Shown here piece by piece: positions 16,928 through 23,198 of a stretch of DNA of 35,345 nucleotides. A program made the translations under genes and the position numbers. Each line of letters opens with the position of its first letter. Position 1 is the first letter of the stretch. The notes below the pieces were generated by a model that worked only from the letters and a program-made list of their open reading frames with translations, was not told where the DNA came from and searched no databases. Origin of the DNA: Oscillospiraceae bacterium (lineage in GTDB: Bacteria; Bacillota; Clostridia; Saccharofermentanales; Fastidiosipilaceae); the NCBI GenBank assembly GCA_028704415.1, contig JAQWFM010000021.1, positions 1-35,345 on the forward strand. The letters run 5' to 3'.

Positions 16928-17428
16928 GTGAATGTCATTGTTTATCTCGGTGCTGGTTTGATGTTGCTCTTTGGGGTATACGCCGTCATGGAGCACAGTA
17001 TCCTGCGCGCGGCCATTGGCCTGGCGCTTTCCAGCGCGTCGCTGTCAGTGTTGCTTTATGTATTAGGCGCGCATCTGGCGGCGCTGTTTGAATTGTCCGT
17101 TTGTTCCGGGCTGGTCACGGTGATCTTCATTGCGGGTATCAGCCTGTCGCATTCCCCCAAAATGGAGATCCAGAAAGAATACCGGGATAAAGAACGGAAT
17201 CGCCTGCTGCCCCTGGTCCTGATCGGCGTCGGCTTGCTGCTGGTGATACTGGCTCTGACCTTAAATTTACAAACCCCGGAGCTGGCTCAGCTTACGCAGG
17301 ATGACGATGTGCGCGATGTGCTGTGGGGAAACCGGCAGGCTGATATCTGGGGACAGATAGCGTTGATTTTGTGTGGCGGCGTAGCGGTGGCGGTGCTGTT
17401 TAGGGAAGAAAGGCGGGAGAAAAAGTGA
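16928..17428 (+). CDS. Complex I-like hydrogenase, NuoJ-like membrane subunit
   Basis: This 166-residue membrane protein resembles NuoJ (NADH dehydrogenase subunit 6). It has about four helices at the start (VYLGAGLMLLFGVYAV to VTVIFIAGISL), a charged loop (QKEYRDKERNRLL), one more helix, a soluble segment and a final helix. The GTG at 16928 was taken as the start because AGGAGGG lies seven bases before it. An ATG at 16895 would sit inside the preceding gene. In Complex I, NuoJ carries the pi-bulge helix linking the Q site to the pumps. It overlaps the next gene by four bases. Identification rests on topology, size and position. Confidence 0.8.
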   Translation: MNVIVYLGAGLMLLFGVYAVMEHSILRAAIGLALSSASLSVLLYVLGAHLAALFELSVCSGLVTVIFIAGISLSHSPKMEIQKEYRDKERNRLLPLVLIGVGLLLVILALTLNLQTPELAQLTQDDDVRDVLWGNRQADIWGQIALILCGGVAVAVLFREERREKK

Positions 17429-17730
17429 ACTTAGTCATAGTTTTACTGATTATTGGTTTACTCATGATTGTAGCTGGCTGCTGGTGCCTGATGCGGACAT
17501 TTCATTTGCTGAAAATGACGATCGGTATCGAAGTGGCGATGAAAGCCGTGACCCTGTTTTTAGTCTTAGCCGGCCGGATCAGCGGTAAAATAGCTTTATC
17601 GGAGACCTTTGTTATCACCGTGATGGTGGCTGAAGTCATTGTGGCGGTGGTTGGCACCGGAACGGCTGTGGGCTTGTTCCGGAAGTACGGCAGTATGGAT
17701 GTCCGTAATCTCAAGCAGCTGAAAGGGTGA
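17425..17730 (+). CDS. Complex I-like hydrogenase, NuoK-like subunit
   Basis: This 101-residue protein has three helices, the usual NuoK/MrpC/HyfE-core size. Glu36 in the second helix (TIGIEVAMK) and Glu70 in the third (VMVAEVIVAVV) correspond to the two conserved membrane Glu of NuoK (E36 and E72 in E. coli) that carry protons between the Q module and the antiporters. Their retention suggests a working coupling path. It starts in a four-base overlap with the NuoJ-like gene, the gene order seen in nuo operons. Confidence 0.88.
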   Translation: MNLVIVLLIIGLLMIVAGCWCLMRTFHLLKMTIGIEVAMKAVTLFLVLAGRISGKIALSETFVITVMVAEVIVAVVGTGTAVGLFRKYGSMDVRNLKQLKG

Positions 17731-17734
17731 TAAG

Positions 17735-18061
17735 ATGAGCGCTATACTATATTCGCCGCCCGTGGTCTTTGGCTTGTTTTTGCTGCTCTTTTTGCTGCTG
17801 CTGCGGCTGTTGGATCGTTATGCGGTGCATGGCGGCACCGGGGGAGCACATGCGCTGGATCCTTATGCCTGCGGCCAGCGGGATTTTGAAAATTATGTCA
17901 ACCCGGACTACACCCAGTTTTTCCGTTATGCTTTTGTATTTACGGTCATGCATGTGGTGGCATTAGTTATTGCTACAGCTTCGGTCTCCGGCCTGACTGT
18001 ATTGCCGCTGATTTATGTCGCTGCCAGCATCCTGTCTTTAGCGATTATTTTCCGCAAGTAG
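17735..18061 (+). CDS. Complex I-like hydrogenase, NuoA-like subunit
   Basis: This 108-residue, three-helix protein carries the NuoA pattern: helix 1, then a loop with YACG (PYECG in NuoA; the Cys lies in the switch loop near the quinone site), then FFRYAFVFTVMHVVAL as helix 2, and helix 3. By eye, the Asp and Glu of the NuoA helix-2 FDxE motif are replaced by His and Val here. NuoA is typical of true Complex I and Fpo. I know of no NuoA in the well-studied Ech, Hyc, Hyf, Mbh or Coo hydrogenases, so its presence beside a hydrogenase large subunit is notable. An 81-base gap without terminator follows. Confidence 0.85.
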   Translation: MSAILYSPPVVFGLFLLLFLLLLRLLDRYAVHGGTGGAHALDPYACGQRDFENYVNPDYTQFFRYAFVFTVMHVVALVIATASVSGLTVLPLIYVAASILSLAIIFRK

Positions 18062-18148
18062 CGCGAACCTGCGCCGGCGGACCTAAACCAGGGAAATGAC
18101 CGGCCTGCCGTTGGCGACCGGCCAGAAACAGAAAGGATTGGCTTGAGT

Positions 18149-18691
18149 ATGGACCTGATTAAAAAGGCGATTGCCTGGGGGAGCCGCAAATCCCCCTGGG
18201 TTATTCACTTTAATGCGGGAGCCTGCAATGGCTGTGATATTGAAGTGGTGGATGCCCTCACGCCACGTTTTGATTTGGAACGGGCCGGCGTGATTAAGCA
18301 GGGCAGCCCCCGGCACGCGGATGTGTTAATCGTAACCGGAGCGGTTACGCTGCAGGTGCGCGACCGCCTGGTGCAAATATATGAACAGATGCCTTCGCCC
18401 AAATTTGTGATTGCAGTCGGCGCCTGCGCCTGCAGTGGCGGCATCTTTAACGGCTGTTACTGCGTCAGCGGCGGGGTCAATACGGTCATCCCGGTGGATG
18501 CCTACGTGCCGGGTTGTGCGGTCAGGCCGGAAACCCTGATTGCCGCGGTGACAAAACTGCTGGATAAAGTGGAGGCACAGACAGCAGCCGCAGACGGCCA
18601 GTTACCGCCTGGCCCGGAGGCTGAACCGACGCCGGCGCCCGCTGCGGCGGCGATAACTGATCAAGACGGAGGTGAGCGGCATGGAAAATGA
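18149..18691 (+). CDS. Complex I-like [NiFe] hydrogenase small subunit (NuoB/HyfI-like)
   Basis: This 180-residue soluble subunit would hold the proximal [4Fe-4S] cluster. The ligands are visible: Cys26 and Cys29 in GACNGCD, a Cys in GACACSGG (93 or 95), and Cys123 in VPGCAVRPE. The CxxC spacing is hydrogenase-like, not the tandem CC of Complex I NuoB. After about residue 140 comes a Pro/Ala-rich tail of about 30 residues (PPGPEAEPTPAPAAAA) not found in ordinary NuoB. An in-frame TTG at 18143 has slightly better spacing to the AAGGA site, so the true start could be two codons earlier. The end overlaps the large-subunit gene by 11 bases. Confidence 0.93.
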   Translation: MDLIKKAIAWGSRKSPWVIHFNAGACNGCDIEVVDALTPRFDLERAGVIKQGSPRHADVLIVTGAVTLQVRDRLVQIYEQMPSPKFVIAVGACACSGGIFNGCYCVSGGVNTVIPVDAYVPGCAVRPETLIAAVTKLLDKVEAQTAAADGQLPPGPEAEPTPAPAAAAITDQDGGERHGK

Positions 18692-20561
18692 ACTGGTGTC
18701 AGCCCTGATCACGCAGTTTCCGGAACTTGAAGGCAAAGTCACGGTGAGTAAGCCGATGCGGGTTTCCGTAGACTGGCTGCCGCAGGACTTGTTCCTGAAG
18801 GTGATTTACTGGCTGCATGATGAACAGAAACTGACCAAAGGCCATAACGTTATCGGGACGGATGAGGGTGAAAATCTAGGCTTCATCTATATGATATCCG
18901 GCCCGGATCAGGTGATCGTCATTCTGCGGACGACCGCGCCAAAGTCAGATCCCCGGGTCCCCAGCCTGAGCGGACTATATAAATCTTTTGTTCTGTTTGA
19001 AAGAGAGCTCTGTGATTTATTTGGCGCGCAGGTAACCGGCCTGCCCTCCGGACCACGCTATCCGCTGCCGGACAACTGGCCTAAGGAGCAATGGCCGCTG
19101 CGCAAAGAGTGGAAACCGGAAAACTTTGACCGACAGACGATGACTTATCATGAGCCCGCCCAGCCTGCGGCGACAACTGCAGATCCGCAGCAAGCGGCAG
19201 TTGAGGCTAAAACGGAAGCGCTGCTAGAGACAGTGGAACTGGGGGAAGAAGCAAAGACGGCTACGGCATATGTCAATCAGCCGCTGCCTGATGCCGCGGC
19301 AGCAAAGCCCCCGGCGCCGGCACATCCGGAGGGGGACAATCTGATCACGGTGCCTATCGGGCCGCAGCATCCGTCGCTGGATGAACCGTCTACCTTTACG
19401 ATTACGCTGGAAGGAGAAAAGGTGGAAGGCGCGGTTATTGGTATTGGCTATAATCACCGCGGTCTGGAAAAAGCCTGCGAAAGCCGTACCTATGTCCAGG
19501 ATCTCTATATCATTGAGCGGGTGTGCGGTATTTGCTCGCATGCGCATACCACCGCCTACTGTATGTGTGTCGAACAGCTGGCGGGTGTAACCGTACCGCC
19601 GCGGGCCGAGTACATCCGTCTGATTGTAGGCGAGATGGAACGGCTGCACAGTCACTTGCTCTGGTTAGGTGTGGCAGGGCACGAAATTGGTTTTGACACG
19701 CTATTTATGATGTCCTGGCGCGACCGCGAACGTGTTTTGGATATTTTGACGGTCCTGGGCGGCAACCGGATTAATTACGGGATTAACTGCCTGGGTGGTG
19801 TGCGCCGGGATATCGACCCGGGACTGGCCCAGGATATCCTGAAGACTATGGATTTCCTGGAAACTGAAATTGAATATTATCTTAAACTGGCGGAAACGGA
19901 CAGTACGCTGGCTGCGCGGCTGGCCGGTGTGGGGGTGCTGTCAAAAGCGGACTGCCTGCTTTATGGCGCCGCCGGACCGGTAGCCCGGGCTGCCGGTATT
20001 GCGGACGATGTCCGTCAGATAGAACCCTATGGCGCTTATCGGGATATCCCGGTCCGGGTGGTTACAGATGATCATGCCGATGTCTTTGGCCGGACCCTGG
20101 TGCGTATTAAGGAAATGCTGGAATCAATCCGGCTGATCCGGGAAGCTTTGCGACTGCTGCCGGAAGGACCGCTCACCGTGCGGGTGCCGCGGAGGATCCC
20201 GGCTGGCGAGGCGATTATAAGAGTTGAAGCTCCCCGGGGAGAGGACCTGCATTATTTGCGCGCCACCGGGACTGACATGCCTGACCGGGTTAGAGTCCGC
20301 GCCCCAACGGAATGCAATTGGCACGGCATGCAGCATATGCTGGAAGGCGGCTATTTGTCGGATGTACCGATCACCATCGCCGCCATTGACCCCTGCTATT
20401 CCTGTACCGACCGGGCTATCTCACTGACCGGACACAGCAGCTTGTCCGGTGAGGTTTTGGATTGGAAACAGCTGCGTGAATACAGCCTGCAATGGTACCG
20501 GCAGCGGGGCGTTGATCCGTCCCGGATTGACGTATCTGACGCCGCTGCCAGGGCGGATTGA
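18681..20561 (+). CDS. Complex I-like [NiFe] hydrogenase large subunit, NuoC-NuoD fusion (HycE/HyfG-like)
   Basis: This 626-residue catalytic subunit would hold the Ni-Fe site. Residues 1-150 are a 30-kDa (NuoC) domain. A Pro/Ala/Glu-rich linker spans about 155-215. The 49-kDa (NuoD) domain starts near PIGPQHPSLDEPSTF. Both nickel-binding motifs are intact: Cys282-Cys285 in RVCGICSHAH and Cys572-Cys575 in DPCYSCTDR. It is therefore a true hydrogenase and not a Complex I subunit or a Cys-less Ehr relative. A 48-residue tail follows Arg578, like the HycE tail that HycI removes after nickel insertion. The ATG at 18681 has an excellent GGAGGTGA site. The fused form is typical of Hyc/Hyf. Confidence 0.96.
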   Translation: MENELVSALITQFPELEGKVTVSKPMRVSVDWLPQDLFLKVIYWLHDEQKLTKGHNVIGTDEGENLGFIYMISGPDQVIVILRTTAPKSDPRVPSLSGLYKSFVLFERELCDLFGAQVTGLPSGPRYPLPDNWPKEQWPLRKEWKPENFDRQTMTYHEPAQPAATTADPQQAAVEAKTEALLETVELGEEAKTATAYVNQPLPDAAAAKPPAPAHPEGDNLITVPIGPQHPSLDEPSTFTITLEGEKVEGAVIGIGYNHRGLEKACESRTYVQDLYIIERVCGICSHAHTTAYCMCVEQLAGVTVPPRAEYIRLIVGEMERLHSHLLWLGVAGHEIGFDTLFMMSWRDRERVLDILTVLGGNRINYGINCLGGVRRDIDPGLAQDILKTMDFLETEIEYYLKLAETDSTLAARLAGVGVLSKADCLLYGAAGPVARAAGIADDVRQIEPYGAYRDIPVRVVTDDHADVFGRTLVRIKEMLESIRLIREALRLLPEGPLTVRVPRRIPAGEAIIRVEAPRGEDLHYLRATGTDMPDRVRVRAPTECNWHGMQHMLEGGYLSDVPITIAAIDPCYSCTDRAISLTGHSSLSGEVLDWKQLREYSLQWYRQRGVDPSRIDVSDAAARAD

Positions 20562-20574
20562 AAGGACCTATGCC

Positions 20575-21519
20575 ATGAGTGTGCTAACCGCCTTGCTTAA
20601 AATACTGATCTTCCCCGGCTTCTTGTTTCTGTCAGCCTATGCGCTGGCACTGCAGTTTTTGGACCGCAAGCTTTATGCCAGGTTACAATCCCGCCAGGGC
20701 CCGCCCTGGTATCAGCCTGTCGCGGATTTCATTAAGCTGATCGGCAAGGAGACCCTGATTCCGGCTCAGGCCAATCAACTCATGTTCCGGATGCTGCCCG
20801 CCTTTTGCCTGGCCGCCATGGCGGTCGCGTTTGTGTACATCCCGGTCTGGGGGCGCGGCGCCATGTTCAGCTTTGAAGGGGATATGATAGTGGTGCTCTA
20901 TTTCCTGGCAGTCCCGCCGCTGGCTTCTTTCCTGGCCGGCTGGTATTCCCGCAGCCTTTTTGCCACCGTGGGGGCCACCCGGACCCTGACCCAGATGTTT
21001 GCATATGAAGTTCCGATGTTTCTGGCCCTGCTGGCTCCGACGCTTTTGTCCGGTTCCTGGTCTGTTTCTGGTAATATGGCGTTTTACGCCACCCACCCGC
21101 TGCTGGTATTGGTCAACTTGCCGGCATTGGTGGTGACGCTGATTGTTTCGCAGTGCAAACTGGAGCGAACCCCCTTTGACGCGCCTGAAGCGGAAACCGA
21201 AATTGTGTCTGGACCTTTAGTAGAGTATGGCGGCCGCTATCTGGCCTTCTTTACGTTTTCTAAAGACTGTGAGCTGGTTGTAGTATTGTCGCTGTTTACC
21301 GCTATGTTCCTGCCGTTTTCTACAGGCATATCCGGGGTGGATTTTTTGCTGTATCTTGTTAAAACTCTGGCGGTGATGGCGGTTTTATGCTTGCTGAGGG
21401 CTACTACGGCGCGCTTGCGCATCAATCAAATCGTGGCCTTTTGCTGGAAATATCTGGCGCCCACCGCCTTATTACAGATCATTCTAAACCTGGTCCTGCG
21501 GGAGGTGTTTTTAATATGA
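20575..21519 (+). CDS. Complex I-like hydrogenase, NuoH/HyfC-like membrane anchor
   Basis: This 314-residue membrane protein of the NuoH/EchB/HyfC family anchors the hydrophilic arm and links the active site to the pumps. About eight helices are visible. Conserved cytoplasmic loops include DRKLYARLQSRQGP-WYQPVADFIKLIGKE and LERTPFDAPEAETEIVSGPLVEYGG, the latter a family hallmark rich in acidic residues. The start at 20575 has AAAGGA upstream; an earlier in-frame ATG lies within the large-subunit gene. The stop overlaps the ferredoxin-like gene by four bases. Confidence 0.94.
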   Translation: MSVLTALLKILIFPGFLFLSAYALALQFLDRKLYARLQSRQGPPWYQPVADFIKLIGKETLIPAQANQLMFRMLPAFCLAAMAVAFVYIPVWGRGAMFSFEGDMIVVLYFLAVPPLASFLAGWYSRSLFATVGATRTLTQMFAYEVPMFLALLAPTLLSGSWSVSGNMAFYATHPLLVLVNLPALVVTLIVSQCKLERTPFDAPEAETEIVSGPLVEYGGRYLAFFTFSKDCELVVVLSLFTAMFLPFSTGISGVDFLLYLVKTLAVMAVLCLLRATTARLRINQIVAFCWKYLAPTALLQIILNLVLREVFLI

Positions 21520-21899
21520 GCATTTTTAAACCTAAGCCTGGCCGGACCCAACCTGGCCGGATTTCCGGGGCGGCAGTCCATAATCTCTTTTCTCACCCTG
21601 CTACCATCAAGTATATTGGGGGAAAATACACGCTGGACAAACGCTGCCGCGGGTTGATTAAATATGACCCGCTGCAATGCATAGGCTGCGGCTTGTGCAT
21701 GAAAGACTGCCCGACTGGCGCCATTACAATTGTGAATAAAGGTACCAAGCAGGATCGTGACATGCATGCGTATCTGGATACGGGCAAGTGTATTTTTTGC
21801 GGTCAGTGTGCGGATACCTGTCCCAAAAAGGATATTGTGGTTACCTCAGAGTCAGATTTGTCCAATTTCTCCCGCGACGGGTTAAAAATAGAATTATGA
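21516..21899 (+). CDS. Complex I-like hydrogenase, NuoI/HyfH-like 2[4Fe-4S] subunit
   Basis: This 127-residue ferredoxin-like subunit has two classic cluster motifs, CIGCGLCMKDCP and CIFCGQCADTCP, in the C-terminal two thirds. They would wire electrons between an external donor or acceptor and the small subunit. The N-terminus (about 45 residues) resembles the membrane-contacting region of NuoI/HyfH. It is the only polyferredoxin-type subunit in the cluster. There is no NuoE/F/G, HyfA or formate dehydrogenase, so soluble ferredoxin is the most likely partner (inference). ATGA overlaps join it to the genes on both sides. Confidence 0.94.
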   Translation: MSIFKPKPGRTQPGRISGAAVHNLFSHPATIKYIGGKYTLDKRCRGLIKYDPLQCIGCGLCMKDCPTGAITIVNKGTKQDRDMHAYLDTGKCIFCGQCADTCPKKDIVVTSESDLSNFSRDGLKIEL

Positions 21900-22435
21900 G
21901 TAATATAGAACTAGCAGCTAGAGCTCGCATAGTCGCAGGTACCCTGCGGCCCCTATTACCGCCACAAGCCCGCACTGTCATTCTGGGGGTTGGTTCTGAA
22001 CTGCGCCAGGATGATTACGCTGGCTCCTTTGCGGCTCGCCAGTTGACCAGGCTGCTGGCTGATCTGTCTCTGCAGCAGTCGTTTTTAGCGATAGAAGGCG
22101 GTACGGCTCCTGAAAACCTGGTCGGTGTGATTCGTTCCTTCCGCCCGGACGCCGTTATTGTACTGGATGCGGCAGGCTTAGGCCTGGCCCCGGGTAGCTG
22201 CGCTATTCTGCAGCCTGAGGACATTACCGGCGCCACTTTTTCCACCCACATGCTGCCGCTGCCCGTGACGCTCAATTATATTGAACAGACTTGTGGCTGC
22301 CAAACCGCCTATGTGGGGATTCAACCAGTATCTGTCGCGCAGGGGATCGGGATGGATCCCCAGGTGCAGACTGGTACAATATATTTGCTCCAAGAGCTGG
22401 CCGCGGTAATTCGCCGGCAGCTGGCGGTGAAATAA
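21896..22435 (+). CDS. hycI: Hydrogenase maturation endopeptidase (HycI family)
   Basis: This 179-residue protease of the HycI/HybD fold trims the C-terminal peptide of the large subunit once nickel is in place. Conserved segments are visible: ILGVGSELRQDDYAG (Asp in the nickel-sensing site), AIEGGTAPENLVG, and VIVLDAAGLG (second Asp), followed by STHMLPLPVTLNYIE with the third expected metal ligand (His). The start at 21896 overlaps the previous stop by four bases; longer readings run back through the ferredoxin gene. Its location inside the structural operon fits its substrate, which keeps a 48-residue tail. Confidence 0.93.
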   Translation: MSNIELAARARIVAGTLRPLLPPQARTVILGVGSELRQDDYAGSFAARQLTRLLADLSLQQSFLAIEGGTAPENLVGVIRSFRPDAVIVLDAAGLGLAPGSCAILQPEDITGATFSTHMLPLPVTLNYIEQTCGCQTAYVGIQPVSVAQGIGMDPQVQTGTIYLLQELAAVIRRQLAVK

Positions 22436-22453
22436 AGATAAGGAGAGCATAAT

Positions 22454-22881
22454 ATGGCTTGTTTTATTGTTCCAACGATTGAGGCGATTATCACGACGGC
22501 CGCCACCCATGCCCTGCGGCGTAAAGAAAAGCTGAAGCCCGGCTGACCCCGGAGACCAGGCCGACTCAAACAACCGGTATCCCGTTTTCCCGTAAACTGG
22601 GCTGGCTGAACAATATGCTTTGGGGCGGCAGTGCCCTGCTGGCCTTTGAGCATATCTGGCATGGCGAAGTAGTGCCCTGGTTCCCCTTCCTGACCGCTGC
22701 AACTGACCCGTCTGACCGGGCTGCCATGCTGCACGAAATGGCGACGGTGGGTGTCAGTATGGCGCTGCTGGTTACTGCAGCCTGGGGCCTGATGCTGCTG
22801 GCAGTCCACGCCCTGGAAAAGCGCGCAGCCAGATCGGCTGACCACAGCCTGGAGGCTTCTAAACAAGGAGGCGTACTATGA
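22454..22881 (+). pseudogene. Small conserved membrane protein, reading frame broken by a 1-base shift
   Basis: The ATG at 22454 has a strong AAGGAG site. It begins MACFIVPTIEAIITT but meets a stop at 22544. The -1 frame is open from 22525 to 22881 and continues with GIPFSRKLGWLNNMLWGGSALLAFEHIWHGEVVPWFPFL. An internal ATG at 22615 has no ribosome site. Adding one A to the AAAA run at 22527-22530 joins the frames into one protein of about 142 residues with two or three helices and a His-containing loop. From memory, intact relatives in anaerobic Firmicutes begin and continue this way. It may be a real mutation, a sequencing error or programmed -1 slippage. It lies 18 bases after hycI and overlaps the next gene by four bases. 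Function unknown. Confidence 0.65.
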
Positions 22882-23198
22882 CACTGCTAGTTACAGTTTT
22901 TGCGGCGGTGACCAGTACAGTTTTATGGTACCGACAGGCACCGCAGCATGACATGAAATTAGGCACCCTGAGCCTGATGTACTGGGGCGCCTCACTGATG
23001 TGGCTGGTCGACGCGATTTTTGAATTTGCGGAACTGAAGGCGGCCTACTTTACGCCGGCCCCTGCCGATATGCTGAATGATTTATTCCTGGGTCTGTCGG
23101 CCGTTGCCCTGGGTCTGGTAATCTGGCTGATCATCTTATTACTGAAGGATCCTAAAGGACTGGTATCCAGGATGTTGCTGAAGTCAGATCACCGTTGA
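22878..23198 (+). CDS. Small conserved membrane protein, last gene of hydrogenase block
   Basis: This 106-residue protein of unknown function has three predicted helices: residues 1-17, about 26-50 (TLSLMYWGASLMWLVDAIFEF), and 85-101 (LGLSAVALGLVIWLIILLL). An acidic segment with FAELKAAYFTPAPADMLND lies between the last two. It starts in a four-base overlap with the preceding small membrane protein, so the two are probably made together. I recall similar pairs in anaerobic Firmicutes but cannot name a family. Its stop lies inside the end of the opposing ABC gene (15-base convergent overlap), leaving no room for a terminator. Possible accessory subunit or assembly factor of the hydrogenase (inference). 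Confidence 0.85.
   Translation: MTLLVTVFAAVTSTVLWYRQAPQHDMKLGTLSLMYWGASLMWLVDAIFEFAELKAAYFTPAPADMLNDLFLGLSAVALGLVIWLIILLLKDPKGLVSRMLLKSDHR

Noticed and set aside
12102-21519. Reading the cluster as respiratory Complex I
   Set aside because: Both Ni-Fe CxxC motifs are present in the NuoD-like subunit, the NuoB-like subunit has hydrogenase-type CxxC, hyp genes and a maturation protease share the operon, and NuoE/F/G are absent.
12102-22435. Formate hydrogenlyase
   Set aside because: No formate dehydrogenase, HycB-type ferredoxin or formate channel gene is in the window. A distant fdhF cannot be excluded.
22615-22881. 88-residue protein starting at the internal ATG as a complete gene
   Set aside because: No ribosome site precedes it, and the upstream frame with a strong site encodes what looks like its missing N-terminus.
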